64,000 nucleotides of DNA. Source: Cucumis sativus. Taxonomy: Eukaryota; Streptophyta; Magnoliopsida; Cucurbitales; Cucurbitaceae. Shown here in pieces: positions 63,786-64,000 of this stretch. The DNA lies in contig NC_026657.2 of the NCBI RefSeq assembly GCF_000004075.3, positions 30,350,408 through 30,414,407 on the forward strand, written 5' to 3'. The stretch's first letter is position 1. Each line of letters starts with the position of its first letter. A program made the translations under genes and the position numbers. The notes beneath the pieces are model-generated. The model was not told the origin of the DNA. It was given only the letters and a program-made list of their open reading frames with translations, and searched no databases.

Positions 63786-63821
63786 TGGGCCTCAGTATTG
63801 GGCCCGTGTTAAAGTTGGGCC
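63786..63821 (+). promoter_or_regulatory. Cluster of three TGGGCC (site II) motifs
   Basis: TGGGCC occurs at 63786, 63799 and 63816, and a related GTGGCCC near 63844. Such clusters mark promoters of housekeeping genes. No gene is seen in the last 180 bp, so it may serve a gene starting beyond 64000. Confidence 0.5.
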
Positions 63822-64000
63822 AGATGATCTATCCAAATCAAACGTGGCCCGAATTTAAATATACACACACAATATTACTAAATTATAATAAAAAAATCAA
63901 AGATTATTTATATACTAATACTCCATTAGAATAGTTGTTATCTATCTCTCCCCTTAGAGCTCCAATCACTATGTTTATGTATTTGTTTAATTCAAGTGAG

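Overview
This is a plant nuclear window, AT-rich, with intron-containing genes, canonical GT/AG splice sites and long AT-rich spacers. The gene complement (UPL7, Cactin, an LMI1-like HD-Zip I factor, PP2-A13, eL24, a Tat-targeted lumenal FKBP) is dicot. A foldback repeat with TATCAGTGATAG-type cores (43868-44017) is a kind I associate with Cucurbitaceae, so cucumber, melon or a relative is my best guess; this is an inference, not proven.

Layout. 1-6.4 kb is a degenerate block. It holds three remnants of one F-box/FBA gene family, all on the minus strand (1-544, 4302-4745, 5250-6410). Between them lie the first 79 codons of an RNase T2 gene of S-RNase type, directly abutting the last five exons of an IDM1-like PHD-finger/acetyltransferase gene. 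A CACTA-type transposon end and a roughly 64-bp tandem repeat are also present. 7.4-11.8 kb is an intact 13-exon Cactin gene (+). 14.2-16.1 kb is an intronless WAK-like receptor kinase (-). 16.7-20.8 kb is a 10-exon thylakoid-lumen FKBP (-) whose introns hold two MITE-like elements. 21.5-23.0 kb is a two-exon coiled-coil protein resembling CHUP1/AR791 (-). 25.2-34.8 kb is a complete 14-exon HECT E3 ligase UPL7 (-), with one GC-AG intron, a tRNA-derived SINE-like piece and an unexplained 119-codon intronic ORF. 37.3-39.3 kb is a group-3 LEA gene (+) behind a dense ABRE promoter. 40.9-42.7 kb is ribosomal protein eL24 (+) behind site II and telo-box motifs. 45.8-48.6 kb is an LMI1-like HD-Zip I factor (-). 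48.6-59.5 kb contains no gene I can support. 59.5-61.9 kb is F-box protein PP2-A13 (-). A cluster of TGGGCC motifs at the right edge may be a promoter for a gene beyond the window.

The intact genes are unrelated housekeeping, stress and developmental genes, not a pathway cluster. Exon coordinates were worked out by hand from reading frame and splice consensus, and every reconstructed CDS sums to a multiple of three. The most unusual part is the left 6.4 kb, where an S-RNase-type RNase T2 remnant is embedded among F-box/FBA remnants. That is the gene pairing of an S-RNase self-incompatibility locus, here clearly decayed.
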